Shown here one piece after another: positions 20,621-21,996 of a stretch of DNA of 21,996 nt. Origin of the DNA: DATDAH01 sp036525535 (GTDB lineage Bacteria > Actinomycetota > Acidimicrobiia > Acidimicrobiales > DATDAH01); NCBI GenBank assembly GCA_036525535.1, contig DATDAH010000072.1:1-21996 (forward strand), written 5' to 3'. The position numbers and the translations under genes are program-made. Each line of letters opens with the position of its first letter. Within the stretch, counting starts at the first letter, position 1. Under the pieces are notes generated by a model. It had not been told where the DNA came from. It did no database searches and saw only the letters and a list, made by a program, of their open reading frames with translations.

Positions 20621-21967
20621 TCAGAGCAGGTCGAGGCGGCGGGCGAGGTCGGACTGGAGGGCCTGGTCGGGGTCGACGCGGGCGCGGATCTCGCGCCACT
20701 CGTCGAGGCGGGGGTACATGGTGGCCAGCAGCGCGGGGTCGAGGCGACTGTCCTTGGCCAGGTAGATGCGGCCACCGGCCTCGGCCACGTCGCGGTCGAG
20801 GCGGTCGAGCAGCGGGCCCAGGGTGGCGTCGCCGGCGGGGATGTCCAGAGCCAAAGTCCAGCCCGCCATCGGGAACGACAGGGGTCCGGGGTCGCTCTCG
20901 CCGAAACGCTTGAGCACGGCCAGGAACGACGGCCGACCCTCACCCGAGAGGGCCTCGACGGCTCGGCGCAAGGTGGCTTCGGCGCCGAAGGGCACGACCA
21001 TCTGCCACTGCAGGAAGCCCCGGCTGCCGTAGATCCGGTTCCAGCCCTCGACGAGATCCAGGGGGTGGAAGAACGAGGGAATGGCCTGGAGCTCGCCCGT
21101 CCGGTGGCGAGGGTGCTTCCGGTACCAGAACTCGTTGAAGGCCCGGACCGACAGCCGGTTCAGGGCGAGGTTGGGCACCCAGGGTGGTGCGGTCACGAGC
21201 ACGCTGGGGTCGTAGGCCAAGGGGTTGCCCCGGTCGCCCTCGGACAGGGCGTCGACCGGGGCGAAGTCCCCGCGAGTCAGCACGGACCGGCCCATGGTGG
21301 CTCCGGTGGCGACGAGGTCGATCCAGGCCACCGAGTAGTGGTAGCCGTGGTCGCCCCGAGTCATGCGGTCGAGGGCGTCGTCCAGGTCGGCGGTCCGCTC
21401 GGTGTCGACCAAGAGGCGGCTGCTGGTGATCGGCTGCAGGGCGAAGGTGGCGTCGAGGATGACACCGGTCAGGCCCATGCCCCCGGCCGTGGCCCAGAAG
21501 AGGTCGGGGTCCTCGTCCGGGCCGACCTCGACGACCCCAGCGGGCGTGCGCAGGCGCAGCGAGCGGACGTGCTGGACGAAGGAGCCGTCCCGGTGGTGGT
21601 TCTTGCCGTGGACGTCGGCGGCGATGGCGCCCCCGACCGTGACGTGACGGGTGCCGGGGGAGACGGGCACGAACCAGCCCTGAGGCACGACCACCCGCAG
21701 GAGAGCGTCCAAGCTCAGGCCCGACTCGGCGGTGACCAACCCGGTGACGCCGTCGAAGGCCAGCAGCCGGCGCACCCCGGTGGCGTCGGCGACCGCCCCA
21801 CCAGCGTTCTGGGCGGCGTCGCCGTAGGACCGGCCCAGGCCGCGGGCGATCACGCCCCGGTCGCCGACGTCGGCCAACGTGGCGGCGAGCGCCTCGGGGG
21901 TGGTGGGGGAGACCACCGTGGCCCGGGTGGGGGCCGTGCGCGACCAGCCGGTCAGCTCCTGGCTCAT
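20621..21967 (-). CDS. dprE1: Decaprenylphosphoryl-beta-D-ribose oxidase-like FAD oxidoreductase (DprE1)
   Basis: This 448-residue flavoprotein of the VAO/GlcD fold aligns along its length with M. tuberculosis DprE1 (from memory). Shared blocks are TGWSRTAPT, IARGLGRSYGD (Y48), PVSPGTRHVTVGGAIAADVH with the FAD-binding region around HGKNHH (H120), WYRKHP, FFHPLD, RIYGSRGFLQWQ, LAKDSR (K405, equivalent to K418) and MYPRLDEWREIR. DprE1 oxidises decaprenylphosphoryl-ribose at C2 as the first step to decaprenylphosphoryl-arabinose. At the benzothiazinone-reactive Cys387 position this protein has A373 (GWTLALDIP). No DprE2 reductase is adjacent, so arabinan synthesis is not shown. The ATG at 21967 has AGGA six bases upstream (21974-21977). 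Confidence 0.92.
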   Translation of the reverse strand: MSQELTGWSRTAPTRATVVSPTTPEALAATLADVGDRGVIARGLGRSYGDAAQNAGGAVADATGVRRLLAFDGVTGLVTAESGLSLDALLRVVVPQGWFVPVSPGTRHVTVGGAIAADVHGKNHHRDGSFVQHVRSLRLRTPAGVVEVGPDEDPDLFWATAGGMGLTGVILDATFALQPITSSRLLVDTERTADLDDALDRMTRGDHGYHYSVAWIDLVATGATMGRSVLTRGDFAPVDALSEGDRGNPLAYDPSVLVTAPPWVPNLALNRLSVRAFNEFWYRKHPRHRTGELQAIPSFFHPLDLVEGWNRIYGSRGFLQWQMVVPFGAEATLRRAVEALSGEGRPSFLAVLKRFGESDPGPLSFPMAGWTLALDIPAGDATLGPLLDRLDRDVAEAGGRIYLAKDSRLDPALLATMYPRLDEWREIRARVDPDQALQSDLARRLDLL

Positions 21968-21996
21968 CGCTGGTCCTGTCGGCGACGACGGGTGAC

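Overview
The window comes from a very G+C-rich genome (roughly 70%) with dense, tightly packed genes. It reads as an actinobacterium, and the gene set (homodimeric AceE, a DprE1-type oxidase, DUF4012, a GlnA3-like ligase, many apparently leaderless genes) would suit Acidimicrobiia. That assignment is inference and no genus can be named. I see no rRNA, tRNA, CRISPR array, transposase or phage gene. No gene-free stretch exceeds 300 bases; the longest is 9560-9722.

Left part (1-8460): a minus-strand pair of aceE (pyruvate dehydrogenase E1) and a small HhH-GPD protein is divergent from a fusion of RNase HI with a YpsA-like SLOG domain. The fusion converges with a small J-domain protein. A coupled hyuA-hyuB pair (hydantoinase/oxoprolinase type) follows; its HyuB has an acidic N-terminal extension.

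Middle (8461-12720): an orphan gene with an AbiEi-like N-terminus and a DUF559 nuclease-like C-terminus lies between two directly repeated 51-base hairpins whose stem differences preserve pairing. A palindrome sits just before its start codon. This is the most accessory-looking part of the window and the main candidate for something undescribed. Next come an SDR dehydrogenase and a minus-strand operon (TIGR01777 epimerase-like protein, SRPBCC protein, HAD-IB phosphatase). That operon is divergent from a small LapA/DUF1049 membrane protein whose promoter carries a 20-bp-period tandem repeat.

Right part (12720-21996): a secreted CAP-domain protein; a divergent pair of glutamine-synthetase-family ligase and aldehyde dehydrogenase that would fit gamma-glutamylated polyamine or amine catabolism; a DUF4012 membrane protein with a downstream methyltransferase; a sugar-nucleotide epimerase preceded by a 30-codon relic of a Rossmann start; and a DprE1-like flavoenzyme. 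The last group suggests cell-envelope glycan work. The DprE1 homologue has alanine where the benzothiazinone-reactive cysteine lies in M. tuberculosis.

Several gene starts have a TANNNT hexamer 6-9 bases upstream and no Shine-Dalgarno sequence, which is consistent with leaderless transcripts.
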